This document shows positions 16,721 to 25,274 of a stretch of DNA of 64,000 bases, one piece after another. Origin of the DNA: Oscillospiraceae bacterium (GTDB taxonomy: Bacteria > Bacillota > Clostridia > Oscillospirales > Acutalibacteraceae); contig JAKVOA010000002.1 in assembly GCA_022483045.1 (NCBI GenBank), positions 62,001 to 126,000 on the forward strand. Reading direction: 5' to 3'. The notes beneath the pieces were generated by a model. The model saw only the letters and a list, made by a program, of their open reading frames with translations, did no database searches and was not told the DNA's origin. Positions within the stretch are counted from its first letter, which is position 1, and the number at the start of each line of letters is the position of its first letter. The position numbers were made by a program, and so were the translations under genes.

Positions 16721-18858
16721 TCTGTCCCCGCAATCCGGCTGGCAAGGTGCTGCAGCAGCACACCCGCGGCCTCATAATCTGCGCGGCTGACAGCGCCCAT
16801 AGGCGCATGCAGGCAGCGGCACGGCAGAGAAACTGCCACGCTGCGCACCCCGCCGCGGCTGACATGAATAGCGCCGGCGCTGCCGGCACCGGCAGCGCTC
16901 TCTTTCCACTGGCAGGGCACGCCGGCCCTGCGGGCCTCTTCAAAGGCCCACTTCGTGTACATCTGGTCATAAATCGTGCCATGGTCCATAAAGGAAATGG
17001 CCGGCCCCTGCCCTAAGCGGCAGGCCTCGCGGTCGGTTTCTGTGCCGGGCACATCGCCGGCGGCGGTGCACTCTACCGCAATGGCCGCCTGCGGGCCGGC
17101 AAGGTACGCGGCGGTGCGCGAACCATTCATTCCGGTTTCGTCCTGTACCGTAAATGAAAATACCGTATCATATTCCCAATCCGGCTGCTGCAGTAGGTGA
17201 ATCAGCAGCGCACAGCCCGCGCGATCATCCAGCGCGCGGCTTCTGACGCAAAAGCCGTTTTCCTCGTACACACTGTCAAAGGTGACCATGTCGCCGGGGG
17301 TAACGGCGGCCGCCGCCTCGGCACGGTCTTTGGCGCCGATATCAATGTACAATTCATCTTTCGGAATTGCTTTTCCGCGTTCTTCTTTTTTCAGCAGGTG
17401 AATCGGCTTGAGACCGACAACGCCCGCCACGGTTTTTTCTCCCTGGCCTATGGTGACGCTGCGGCCGGGCAGCACGCGCGAGTCAATACTGCCCACTGTG
17501 TCAAAGTGCAGAAAGCCCTCGCCGGTGATATGCGTGACGACCAGGCCGACCTCGTCCATATGGGCGCTCATCAGCAGGCGGGTCTTGGCGCGGTTTCTGC
17601 CCTTTTTGTAGGCAAGGATGCTGCCCAGCGGCGTAATTTCTACTTTTTCCGCGTACGGGCGTATCTGCGGCAGAATCAGCGCGCGCACCGCATCTTCGCT
17701 ACCGGAAACACCGCGTGCACGGCAAAGCTGCGGCAGGCAGGCGCTCCAGACCTCTTTGTCAGTGCTCTCGTCTTTTGGCTCGGCCGTCTCCGGGGCAGGC
17801 TCCCCAGGTGCAACAGGGACAGCGGGCAGGGCAGTGCCGCAGCGGCTGCAAACATACAAAGCCATCAGGCGCGCCGTGTCCTCGATATCCTGTAAATCGA
17901 CCACCTCGGCCGGGGTGTGCATAGAGCGCTCTGGAATACTGAGCAGTGCTGTGCGCACGCCGCCGCGGGTGGTGGCGATTTCATCGCTGTTGGTACCGGT
18001 GGAGCCGCCCATAACGTCCCATTTATACGAAATATGATTTTCTTCTGCTAATTCCGCCAGGCAGCGGCACATGCTGCGGTCCAAAATCGGCGCGGTGCCG
18101 ATCATCACGCCGCCGCCCACGGGGTGGCTGACCTCGGGCTTGACGCCGGGCTGCATACCGAAGCCGACATCGACACTCACTGCCTCATCGGCTTTTATGC
18201 TGTACGCCGCGGTATGAGCGCCCTGCCCGCCGACTTCCTCCATTGTGCTGAAAAGGAACGTCACTTTCCAGTCGGAAAGGTCAGCCCCCTGCAGCAGCTG
18301 TGCAGCACGCACGACTGCCGCCGCACCGGCGCGGTTGTCGAGTGCGGCAGAGGTAAAGCGTGTACCCAAAAGCTTGCGCGGCACATAGACAGGCACCACG
18401 CGGTCGCCGGGGCAGACCATTTCTTTTACTTTCAGCGCAGGCAGGCCCAGGTCAATGGTCATCTCCGCCGTTGGCGGCACTTTATCGGCGCTGTCCTGCG
18501 CAGGGTGCGCCGGCACACTGCAGACAACGCCCAGAAGCGGGTCTTCTGTACCAGAAGCACACACCCGCACGGGGCAGCCGGGCAGCACCCGAACATCAGA
18601 GCCGCCGCAGTCTGCCACGCGCAGGAAGCCGTGCTCCTCCACTGCGGTGACGACCAAGCCGATCTGGTCCATATGTGCCTCAAGCAGCATGGTTTTGGGT
18701 GCATCCGCTCTGCCAAGCGTGACCCACCCGCTGCCAAGGGCATCGGTTCTGCCGCCGGCAAGTCCGGTCAGCTGCAGCGCCGCTCGAACCGGCGCCGCCT
18801 CATCGCCGCTGGTGCCGATGGCGCGGCACAGCGTTTTCAATATTTTCTCCATCTGCAT
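16705..18858 (-). CDS. Tandem M42 metallopeptidase (two fused domains)
   Basis: A 717-residue fusion of two M42 (glutamyl aminopeptidase/cellulase M-like) domains, each of normal size. Domain 1 (about 1-345) has HMDQIG, DNRAG, the catalytic pair in STMEEVGG, VDVGFG and SMHTPAEVV, so it looks complete. A Pro/Glu-rich linker (VPVAPGEPAPETAEPKDEST) follows. Domain 2 (about 375-717) has HMDEVG, DDRAG, VQDETG, VECTAAGD and CLHAPMGAVS; here the usual catalytic Glu of QEEVG is Asp. It lies between murD and a GNAT protein on one strand. Family members form large cytosolic oligomers; in a fusion the subunit arrangement would differ. Confidence 0.88.
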   Translation of the reverse strand: MQMEKILKTLCRAIGTSGDEAAPVRAALQLTGLAGGRTDALGSGWVTLGRADAPKTMLLEAHMDQIGLVVTAVEEHGFLRVADCGGSDVRVLPGCPVRVCASGTEDPLLGVVCSVPAHPAQDSADKVPPTAEMTIDLGLPALKVKEMVCPGDRVVPVYVPRKLLGTRFTSAALDNRAGAAAVVRAAQLLQGADLSDWKVTFLFSTMEEVGGQGAHTAAYSIKADEAVSVDVGFGMQPGVKPEVSHPVGGGVMIGTAPILDRSMCRCLAELAEENHISYKWDVMGGSTGTNSDEIATTRGGVRTALLSIPERSMHTPAEVVDLQDIEDTARLMALYVCSRCGTALPAVPVAPGEPAPETAEPKDESTDKEVWSACLPQLCRARGVSGSEDAVRALILPQIRPYAEKVEITPLGSILAYKKGRNRAKTRLLMSAHMDEVGLVVTHITGEGFLHFDTVGSIDSRVLPGRSVTIGQGEKTVAGVVGLKPIHLLKKEERGKAIPKDELYIDIGAKDRAEAAAAVTPGDMVTFDSVYEENGFCVRSRALDDRAGCALLIHLLQQPDWEYDTVFSFTVQDETGMNGSRTAAYLAGPQAAIAVECTAAGDVPGTETDREACRLGQGPAISFMDHGTIYDQMYTKWAFEEARRAGVPCQWKESAAGAGSAGAIHVSRGGVRSVAVSLPCRCLHAPMGAVSRADYEAAGVLLQHLASRIAGTECSGR

Positions 18859-18930
18859 TAAAACAAGGCACCTTCTCTTTCAAGTTTAAAGCAAAATATC
18901 TCTCTGTGGAATTGCAGATACAGCCTGCAT

Positions 18931-20316
18931 TTACAGCTGATTCACCAGCTCGCGGAAGCGGTCGCCGCGGGTTTCAAAATTGGGGAACATATCAAAACTG
19001 GCGCACGCCGGGCTAAGCGCGACAATATCGCCAGACTTCGCCTCTGCATGGCACAGGGCAACCGCCTCTTCCAGGGTTTTCGCGTACAGAATCTTTGGCT
19101 GGCCGGGGCGGTAATCCGTCGCGGACGTGACTGCCTGCTCAATTTTGGGCGCGGTGGCTCCCATCAGCACCAAGGTCTTTACGTGCTGGCACACCGGCTC
19201 GCCAAGCGGCTCAAACGGAATCTTTTTGTCATAGCCGCCGGCAATCAAAATCAGTTTCTGCGGGAAAAGCGAAAGCATTCCGCGCACCGTGCGGCTGGGC
19301 GTAGTGGCAATGCTGTCGTTGTACCAGCGCACGCCGTCAAGCTCGCGCACCAGCTCGGCCCGGTGCTCAACCCCCGAAAATGTCTTTGCCACCGCGCGGA
19401 TATCCTCGGGCGCGGCGTATCCCCACACCGCACAGACAGCCGCCATATAGTTTTCTACATTGTGCTCGCCCGGAATCTTGATTTCCGATACATTCATAAT
19501 TGGCACATCGACGCCGTTTTTGGTAAAGATCATGGTGCCGTCCGGGCTGACATAGCAGCCGTTTTCCACGCGCTGTTTACGGCTGAAAGTCAGGCATTCG
19601 CCGCGGGCATGCTGCACAAACCCGGCCGTAATGGGATTGTCAAGGTTAAACACCGCGCGGCCAAAGGCATTTTGGTGCAGGAAAATATTCTTTTTCGCGT
19701 TGATATACTCCTGCATATCCTTATGAATATCCAAATGGTTGGGGCTCATGTTAGTCACAACGGCCACCTGCGGGCTGCGGCCAACGGAAATCAGCTGAAA
19801 ACTGGAAAGCTCCGCGACCACTGCGTCGGCAGGCTTAATCTCGTCGATTATGGGCAGCAGGGCCTTGCCGATGTTGCCGCCGACATGCACGGTTTTGCCC
19901 GCGTGCTGCAGAATCTTTGACAAAATAGTGGTCGTGGTGGTCTTTCCGTCAGAGCCGGTCACGCCGAAAACACGGCACGGGCAGTACTCCAAAAAGACCT
20001 CCATTTCGCTGGTAACCGCGCTGCCGCGGGCGCGGGCCGCGTCGAGTTCTGGCAAGTGGTAGGGCATGCCGGGCGTACGAAAGATGACATCTTCCTGCAA
20101 TGCCTGCAGGTAGTTTTCTCCCAGCACCAGTGTGACACCCTGTGCCTCCAGTTTATCGGCAAGGCCGCCCAGTTTTTCGCGTGTACGCCGGTCGCGGGCG
20201 GTCACCTTTGCGCCCGCCTGTAAAAAACGGCTGATCAGCGGCAGGTTGCTGCCCCCCAAGCCGCAAAAGGCCACTGTCTTCCCTTTCATTTCAGCATAAA
20301 AATCAGTAATTGTCAT
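18931..20316 (-). CDS. murD: UDP-N-acetylmuramoylalanine--D-glutamate ligase
   Basis: MurD adds D-Glu to UDP-MurNAc-L-Ala in peptidoglycan precursor synthesis. The 461-residue three-domain ligase shows the N-terminal nucleotide-sugar domain (FCGLGGSNLPLISRFLQAGAKVTARD), the ATP-binding GVTGSDGKTTTTTILSKIL near residue 117, the Mg/carbamate region NMSPNHLDIHKDMQEYINAKKNIF, GEHNVENYMAA, HRAELVRELDGVRWYNDSIATTPS and IAGGYDKKIPFEPL. GGAGGG lies 8 nt before the ATG. No other mur/fts gene is adjacent; the gene is instead followed by the M42 fusion. Confidence 0.97.
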   Translation of the reverse strand: MTITDFYAEMKGKTVAFCGLGGSNLPLISRFLQAGAKVTARDRRTREKLGGLADKLEAQGVTLVLGENYLQALQEDVIFRTPGMPYHLPELDAARARGSAVTSEMEVFLEYCPCRVFGVTGSDGKTTTTTILSKILQHAGKTVHVGGNIGKALLPIIDEIKPADAVVAELSSFQLISVGRSPQVAVVTNMSPNHLDIHKDMQEYINAKKNIFLHQNAFGRAVFNLDNPITAGFVQHARGECLTFSRKQRVENGCYVSPDGTMIFTKNGVDVPIMNVSEIKIPGEHNVENYMAAVCAVWGYAAPEDIRAVAKTFSGVEHRAELVRELDGVRWYNDSIATTPSRTVRGMLSLFPQKLILIAGGYDKKIPFEPLGEPVCQHVKTLVLMGATAPKIEQAVTSATDYRPGQPKILYAKTLEEAVALCHAEAKSGDIVALSPACASFDMFPNFETRGDRFRELVNQL

Positions 20317-20625
20317 GCTTTGTACCCTCCGTTTTTTTCGCGGCGCCGCGGCCGTGAAGATTATAAAATACGATTTGTATAAAATTCTTATGTAATATCA
20401 TTTTGTATTTTCATACAGAATGTGCTGACCGGCCTTTTTTGTCAAAAGACGCTGGTCATGCTTTTTTATTATACATCAACTCAGCCGTATTTCAAAGCCG
20501 TTTTCTGTTGAGAGCGGGTGTATAATTCTGCCGTGGGTGGCAAAAGCTAGCACTGGCCCGCTTTGCCTGTCTTTTGTATCCCCTTTGGTACAGAAAATCC
20601 GCAGGTACGGGCAAGGTGATGTTTG
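20317..20625. other. Divergent intergenic region murD / ypeB
   Basis: Contains the murD promoter and AT-rich palindromes such as TGTATTTTCATACA at 20404-20417. No gene seen. The stretch just upstream of ypeB has no clear sigma-A promoter, which fits forespore-specific control in the ypeB family. Confidence 0.5.
20468..20495 (-). promoter_or_regulatory. Sigma-A promoter of murD
   Basis: TTGAAA and TATAAT with a 16-nt spacer on the minus strand, about 150 nt before the murD start. Confidence 0.6.
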
Positions 20626-21906
20626 ATGAAAAGAAGAAGAACGATCGCGATTGTCATGGGCGTCATTGCGGTGGCCGCGGTAATTACGGCGGGCGTATTT
20701 TCGGTGCGCAGCATGGCCGCAGAAAAGTCCGCAAAGCGCGACCTGACCTACACCTATGAGCGCGCCTACAGCGACCTGCGCGACTGCGTGAGCAACATTT
20801 CCACGACCTTAGACAAAAGCATCTATGCCAACACCCCCACCCAGCAAAACGGCCTTGCGGCCCGGCTGCTGCACGAAACCGGGCTGGCTAAAGAAGCGCT
20901 GGCCACCCTGCCGGTATCGGACACGACCATGAACAACGTTTCCAAATACATTTCACAGGTCGGCGATTTTTCCATGAGCCTGTCAAACCGCATCAGCGGC
21001 GGCGGGCACATTACCGAGCAGGAGTACAAAACGATTGAAGAACTGCACACGTACGCACAGAAGCTTTCCACCAATCTTTCCTCTTTAAAGCTGGATTATT
21101 CCTCGGCGAATTTCTCGTCGCAGTTTAAGCAGACCGCTGAAGATTTTGCCAACTTCCCCTCGCTTATCTACGACGGCCCGTTTTCCGACCACATCAACCG
21201 GCAGGCCGCGCGCTTTTTAGAGGGCAAAAGCGACGTGACCAAAGACGCCGCCTGCGCTGTGGCGGCAAAGGCGCTCAACCTGTCGAAAGACAAGCTTGCT
21301 GCGGCGGCCGACACTACCGGCAGCCTCGCAGCCTATAACTTTACCGCGGGCAGCACAAATATCGCTGTCACCAAAAAGGGCGGCATGCTGTGCTCCATGC
21401 GCAACAGCCGCGACATCACTTCGGAAAAAATCAGCACCGACGCGGCTCTGCAAAAAGCGACCGCCTGCCTTGCCAAGTGCGGCTACACCGACATGCAGCC
21501 CACCTACTGGGTCAAAACGGACGGCCGCACCCTGTTTAACTTCGCGTACCAGACAAAGGGTGTTCGCTGCTACCCTGACCTTATCAAAGTGGGCGTCGCC
21601 ATGGACAACGGCGACATCGTCGAGCTGAGCGCAAGCGGCTACCTGATGAACCACATTTCGCGCAGCTTTGCCACGCCGAAATACACCAAGGAAGCGGCAC
21701 AGAAAAAGGTAAGCCCCAAACTGAAAGTGACCGCTTCCCGCCAGGCGCTGATTCCGACCAGCGGCCTGAAGGAAGTGCTGTGCTGGGAGTACACCTGCAC
21801 CGGCGAAAAGGGCGACCGCGTCCTGGTCTATATCGACTGCGCCACCGGCATGGAGCAGCAGATTCTCATTTTGCAGTCCTCTGAGGCGGGCACTCTTGTA
21901 AAATAA
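20626..21906 (+). CDS. ypeB: Spore germination protein YpeB
   Basis: YpeB is made in the forespore and is required for proper placement and stability of the cortex-lytic enzyme SleB. The 426-residue protein has a basic tip, one N-terminal TM helix (TIAIVMGVIAVAAVITAGVF), a coiled/helical domain (YERAYSDLRDCVSNISTTLDKSIYANTP is the classic family opening) and C-terminal PepSY-type repeats (TKDAACAVAAKAL, STDAALQKATACLAKCGYTDMQPTYW, TKEAAQKKVSPKLKV). The ATG at 20626 follows AAGGTGAT. No sleB is beside it, unlike in Bacillus, where the two form an operon. Its presence argues for an endospore former. Confidence 0.93.
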   Translation: MKRRRTIAIVMGVIAVAAVITAGVFSVRSMAAEKSAKRDLTYTYERAYSDLRDCVSNISTTLDKSIYANTPTQQNGLAARLLHETGLAKEALATLPVSDTTMNNVSKYISQVGDFSMSLSNRISGGGHITEQEYKTIEELHTYAQKLSTNLSSLKLDYSSANFSSQFKQTAEDFANFPSLIYDGPFSDHINRQAARFLEGKSDVTKDAACAVAAKALNLSKDKLAAAADTTGSLAAYNFTAGSTNIAVTKKGGMLCSMRNSRDITSEKISTDAALQKATACLAKCGYTDMQPTYWVKTDGRTLFNFAYQTKGVRCYPDLIKVGVAMDNGDIVELSASGYLMNHISRSFATPKYTKEAAQKKVSPKLKVTASRQALIPTSGLKEVLCWEYTCTGEKGDRVLVYIDCATGMEQQILILQSSEAGTLVK

Positions 21907-21935
21907 GCCTTTCTCCTGTGCCAGATTCTGTCTGC

Positions 21936-22022
21936 AGGCGGATTTCGCAAAAAAAGCGCCTGCTCTAAAAAGCAAAAAGCCGCGGCCCTGCAGCAAAAGC
22001 AGAGCGGCGGTTTCTTTTGTTT
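21936..22022. terminator. Convergent terminator region ypeB / argF
   Basis: A hairpin GCAGGCG / CGCCTGC at 21936-21964, then an imperfect GC hairpin around 21970-22010 with T-rich tails on both strands, suitable for ending both ypeB and argF transcripts. Confidence 0.6.
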
Positions 22023-22087
22023 TCTGACTAAATCAGACTTTTTATGATAAATTCTGTATCATGATTTACTATAAAAGAATAAGTGAA

Positions 22088-22990
22088 TCAGCCGAGCAGT
22101 TTCACCAGCACCGCTTTTTGGGCATGCAGGCGGTTTTCGGCCTCTTCAAAGATTTCTTTAGAGTGCTTTTCAAAGACTTCCGCAGTAATTTCTTCGCCGC
22201 GGTGGGCTGGCAGGCAGTGCAGCACCATGGCATCCGGCTTAGCGGCAGCCATGACCTGGTCATTAATCTGGTAGCCCTTAAACGCCACGCGGCGCTTGGC
22301 AGCCTCGTCTTCCTGTCCCATAGAAGCCCACACATCTGTGATGACAACGTCCGCGCCAACGGCTGCTTCCAGCGGGTCGGTGGTCATGCTGAAGGCCGGG
22401 TACGCCTGTGCAAAGTCCAGCACCTCGGCAGCCGGGCGGTAATCTTTCGGGCACGCAACCGCGACTTCCATCTTCATTTTCAGGCCGCCGACAATCAGCG
22501 AATTCATCATGTTGTTGCCATCGCCAATAAAGCACATTTTCAGGCCGTCCAGTGTACCGCGGCTTTCGCGGATTGTCATCAGGTCGGCAAGCACCTGGCA
22601 GGGGTGGGCAAAGTCGGTAAGGCCGTTGATAATTGGAATAGAGCCGTCGCGTGCAAGGGCCTCGACCTCGCTCTGCTTAAAGGTACGGATCATAATGCCG
22701 TTTAAGTAGCGGGAAAGCACGCGGGCCGTGTCCTGCACCGGCTCGCCGCGGCCAATCTGCATATCGTTGGCAGAAAGGAAAATCGGCAGACCGCCCAGCT
22801 GATACATGCCCACCTCAAAGGAAACACGAGTGCGGGTGCTGGCTTTTTCAAAAATCAGGCCCAGCGTCTTGCCCGCAAGGCGGCGGTGCTCAATGTTGTG
22901 CTTCTGCTCGTACTTCAGCTGATCGGCAAGGTCCAAAATGCCCGAAATGTCGTTGCCGGAAAGGTCCAGCATCTTCAGTAAATGTTTCAT
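22088..22990 (-). CDS. argF: Ornithine carbamoyltransferase
   Basis: ArgF condenses ornithine and carbamoyl phosphate to citrulline. The 300-residue protein shows the carbamoyl-phosphate motif ASTRTRVSFEVG near residue 52, HPCQVLADLMTI, FIGDGNNMMNSLI, the ornithine-side SMGQEDE, and the late HCLPAHRGEEIT. It is the last gene of the arg cluster, 90 nt after argD, and is followed by a bidirectional terminator. Carbamoyl-phosphate synthase genes are not in the window. Confidence 0.97.
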   Translation of the reverse strand: MKHLLKMLDLSGNDISGILDLADQLKYEQKHNIEHRRLAGKTLGLIFEKASTRTRVSFEVGMYQLGGLPIFLSANDMQIGRGEPVQDTARVLSRYLNGIMIRTFKQSEVEALARDGSIPIINGLTDFAHPCQVLADLMTIRESRGTLDGLKMCFIGDGNNMMNSLIVGGLKMKMEVAVACPKDYRPAAEVLDFAQAYPAFSMTTDPLEAAVGADVVITDVWASMGQEDEAAKRRVAFKGYQINDQVMAAAKPDAMVLHCLPAHRGEEITAEVFEKHSKEIFEEAENRLHAQKAVLVKLLG

Positions 22991-23080
22991 ATAAAAGAAC
23001 CTCTTTTCCTTTTGCAGATTTAAGTTTGCTTTGTTTGATTATACCCGGATAAAGCGAATTGTGCAAATGCGCGCTGCGCC

Positions 23081-24253
23081 TCAGCCGGCCAGCACCTGCT
23101 CTAAAATAGACAAGCCCTCGTCCATTTCCCGCTTGGTAATTGTAAGCGGCGGCAGAAAGCGCAGAACGTCTTTTGCAGTCAGCACCAAAAGGCCGCCCGC
23201 AACACAGGCCGCGGCGATTTTGCCGGGGTCGCCGGCTTTTGGCTTTGCGCCGAGCATCAGCCCCAGGCCGCGCACGCCGGCAATGGTCTGCATCGCTTCC
23301 AGGCGTTTTTTCAGGTATTCGCCTTTCTGCTGCACTTCTAACAGAAAAGGCTGCTGCGCCACGCGCGAAACCACTGCCGCAACACCCGCACAGACCACCG
23401 GGTTGCCGCCGAAAGTGCTGCCGTGGTCGCCGGGGGTCAGCACATCGGCACACTTTTTCCCGACCAGACAGGCACCCACCGGCAGCCCGCCGCCCAGGCC
23501 TTTTGCCGCGGTGACCACGTCCGGCAAGACATCATACTGCTGGTAGCAGAAAAAGCTGCCAGTGCGGGCTACGCCGGTCTGCACCTCGTCAATCATCAGC
23601 AAAATATCGTTTTTACTGCAGAATTCGGCAAGCTGCTGTACGAATTCTTTTTCCAGCGGAATCACGCCGCCCTCGCCCTGAATCAGCTCGACAAGCACCG
23701 CGCAGGTATCTTTTGTCGCGGTTTCGCGCACGCTTGTCATGTTGGCGTCCGCGTACAAAAAGCCGCCGGTAAACGGCAGAAAATGCTGGTGGAACATGGC
23801 CTGGCCGGTCGCCTCTAGGGTAGTGACCGTGCGCCCGTGAAAGGAATTGTTCAGCGTAATAATCTGGTTGCGGGCCGCGCCGTACTTGTCGGTGCCGTAC
23901 TTGCGCGCAACCTTAATCGCGCATTCGTTTGCCTCGGCGCCGCTGTTGCCGAAAAACACGCGCTCCATGCCGGCGGCACGGCACACAAGCTCGGCCGCGT
24001 GAACAGTGACCGGGCTGTAGTACAGATTGGAAAGATGCTGTATCTGCGCGGCCTGCCCACTGACCGCCGCGACCCACTGCGGGTCGCTGTAGCCCAGGCT
24101 GTTGACGCCAATGCCCGCCGTAAAGTCGATGTACTTTTTGCCGTCTGCGTCCCAGGCGGTGGCGTTGTTGCCCTTGACCAGTGCCGCCGGAAAGCGGCCA
24201 TAGGTGTGCATCAGGTAGCGGCTGTCGCCCTGTTGTATGGCTGGAAACTGCAT
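23081..24253 (-). CDS. argD: Acetylornithine aminotransferase
   Basis: ArgD transfers the amino group of glutamate to N-acetylglutamate semialdehyde, giving N-acetylornithine. The 390-residue class III aminotransferase has FGNSGAEANECAIKVARKYG, SFHGRTVTTLEATGQ, the cofactor Asp in LLMIDEVQTGVARTG and the PLP lysine in VVTAAKGLGGGLPVGA. GGGGAGG precedes the ATG. It lies between argB and argF; the 43-nt gap to argB contains the palindrome TGTATTTATATACA. Confidence 0.96.
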   Translation of the reverse strand: MQFPAIQQGDSRYLMHTYGRFPAALVKGNNATAWDADGKKYIDFTAGIGVNSLGYSDPQWVAAVSGQAAQIQHLSNLYYSPVTVHAAELVCRAAGMERVFFGNSGAEANECAIKVARKYGTDKYGAARNQIITLNNSFHGRTVTTLEATGQAMFHQHFLPFTGGFLYADANMTSVRETATKDTCAVLVELIQGEGGVIPLEKEFVQQLAEFCSKNDILLMIDEVQTGVARTGSFFCYQQYDVLPDVVTAAKGLGGGLPVGACLVGKKCADVLTPGDHGSTFGGNPVVCAGVAAVVSRVAQQPFLLEVQQKGEYLKKRLEAMQTIAGVRGLGLMLGAKPKAGDPGKIAAACVAGGLLVLTAKDVLRFLPPLTITKREMDEGLSILEQVLAG

Positions 24254-24296
24254 GATGTGCCTCCCCGTATTCTATACATTCTGTATTTATATACAA

Positions 24297-25154
24297 TTAG
24301 TAAAACATGGTGCCAATGCCTTCGTCGGTAAACAATTCGATTAAAATAGAGTGCGGAATGCGCCCGTCAATGATGTGTGCGCGGCCCACACCGCGGCGCA
24401 CGGCCTCGACACAGCAGTCGACTTTTGGCACCATGCCGCCGGAAATAATGCCGTCGTTTTGCAGCTTTGGCACAGACGAAACCTGCACAACCGGAATCAT
24501 GGTAGAGTCGTCGGTGCGGTCGCGCAAAAGCCCGCGCACGTCGGTCATTAAAATCAGCTTTTCGGCGTGCAGGCAGGCGGCGATGCGTGCCGCGGCGATG
24601 TCGGCGTTGATGTTGTAGACCTCGCCGTTTTCGCCGCCCGCAATGGTGGAAACAACCGGAATGTAGCCGGTGTCCTCGGCGTCCTCAATAATTTCGGTAT
24701 TGACTTTTGTAATTTCGCCGACAAAGCCCAGGTCTTCCCTGCGCTCCAGTTTTTTGGCGCAGATCAGGCTGCCGTCCAGCCCGCAAAGACCCACTGCCTG
24801 GCCGCCATGCGCCTGCAGCAGCTGCACGAGCGCTTTGTTGACCTTGCCCGCAAGCACCATCTGCACGATGTCTACGGTTTCGCTGTCGGTCACGCGCATG
24901 CCGTTGACAAACTTGCTGTCTTTGCCCACTTTTTTCAGCATAGCAGAGATTTCGGGCCCGCCGCCGTGCACCAGCACCACGCGAATGCCGACCAGCTGCA
25001 TCAGCACGATGTCGCGCATAACAGCGTCTTTGAGCTGGTCGTCAATCATGGCATTGCCGCCGTACTTGACAACGATCGTCTTACCGGCAAGTTTCTGGAT
25101 ATAGGGCAGCGCCTGTACCAGGACCTGTGCGCGGTCTTCGTTTGCGATGTTCAT
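24297..25154 (-). CDS. argB: Acetylglutamate kinase
   Basis: ArgB phosphorylates N-acetylglutamate. The 285-residue amino-acid-kinase fold shows the first glycine block KTIVVKYGGNAMIDDQL, the second VLVHGGGPEISAML near residue 63, NINADIAAARIAACLHAEKLILMTDVRGLL, and the C-terminal IISGGMVPKVDCCVEAVRRGVGRAHIIDGR. The arrangement resembles the arginine-sensitive type with an N-terminal helix (EDRAQVLVQALPYIQKLAG), so feedback by arginine is likely. GGAGGATAACATG gives a strong ribosome site. The 120 nt upstream carry an AT-rich tandem repeat with possible -10 boxes, so there may be an internal promoter. Confidence 0.97.
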   Translation of the reverse strand: MNIANEDRAQVLVQALPYIQKLAGKTIVVKYGGNAMIDDQLKDAVMRDIVLMQLVGIRVVLVHGGGPEISAMLKKVGKDSKFVNGMRVTDSETVDIVQMVLAGKVNKALVQLLQAHGGQAVGLCGLDGSLICAKKLERREDLGFVGEITKVNTEIIEDAEDTGYIPVVSTIAGGENGEVYNINADIAAARIAACLHAEKLILMTDVRGLLRDRTDDSTMIPVVQVSSVPKLQNDGIISGGMVPKVDCCVEAVRRGVGRAHIIDGRIPHSILIELFTDEGIGTMFY

Positions 25155-25193
25155 GTTATCCTCCCAAACGTGCTGTATAAACTTTGGAATCGA

Positions 25194-25229
25194 ATCAGAA
25201 TTTTATATTATATCAGAATTTTATATTAT
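25194..25229. repeat. Tandem 18-bp repeat upstream of argB
   Basis: Two perfect copies of ATCAGAATTTTATATTAT in direct order in the argJ-argB gap. On the minus strand each contains TATAAT-like sequence. Could be duplicated regulator sites or overlapping -10 elements. Confidence 0.6.
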
Positions 25230-25274
25230 AAAAGAATGATTGGAATTGTTCTTTCTGCAGGGGCGGAAAGAAAG

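Noticed and set aside
16705-18858. Misassembly joining two adjacent peptidase genes
   Set aside because: The frame is continuous through a plausible Pro/Glu linker with no stop or ribosome site between the domains, so a true fusion is more likely.
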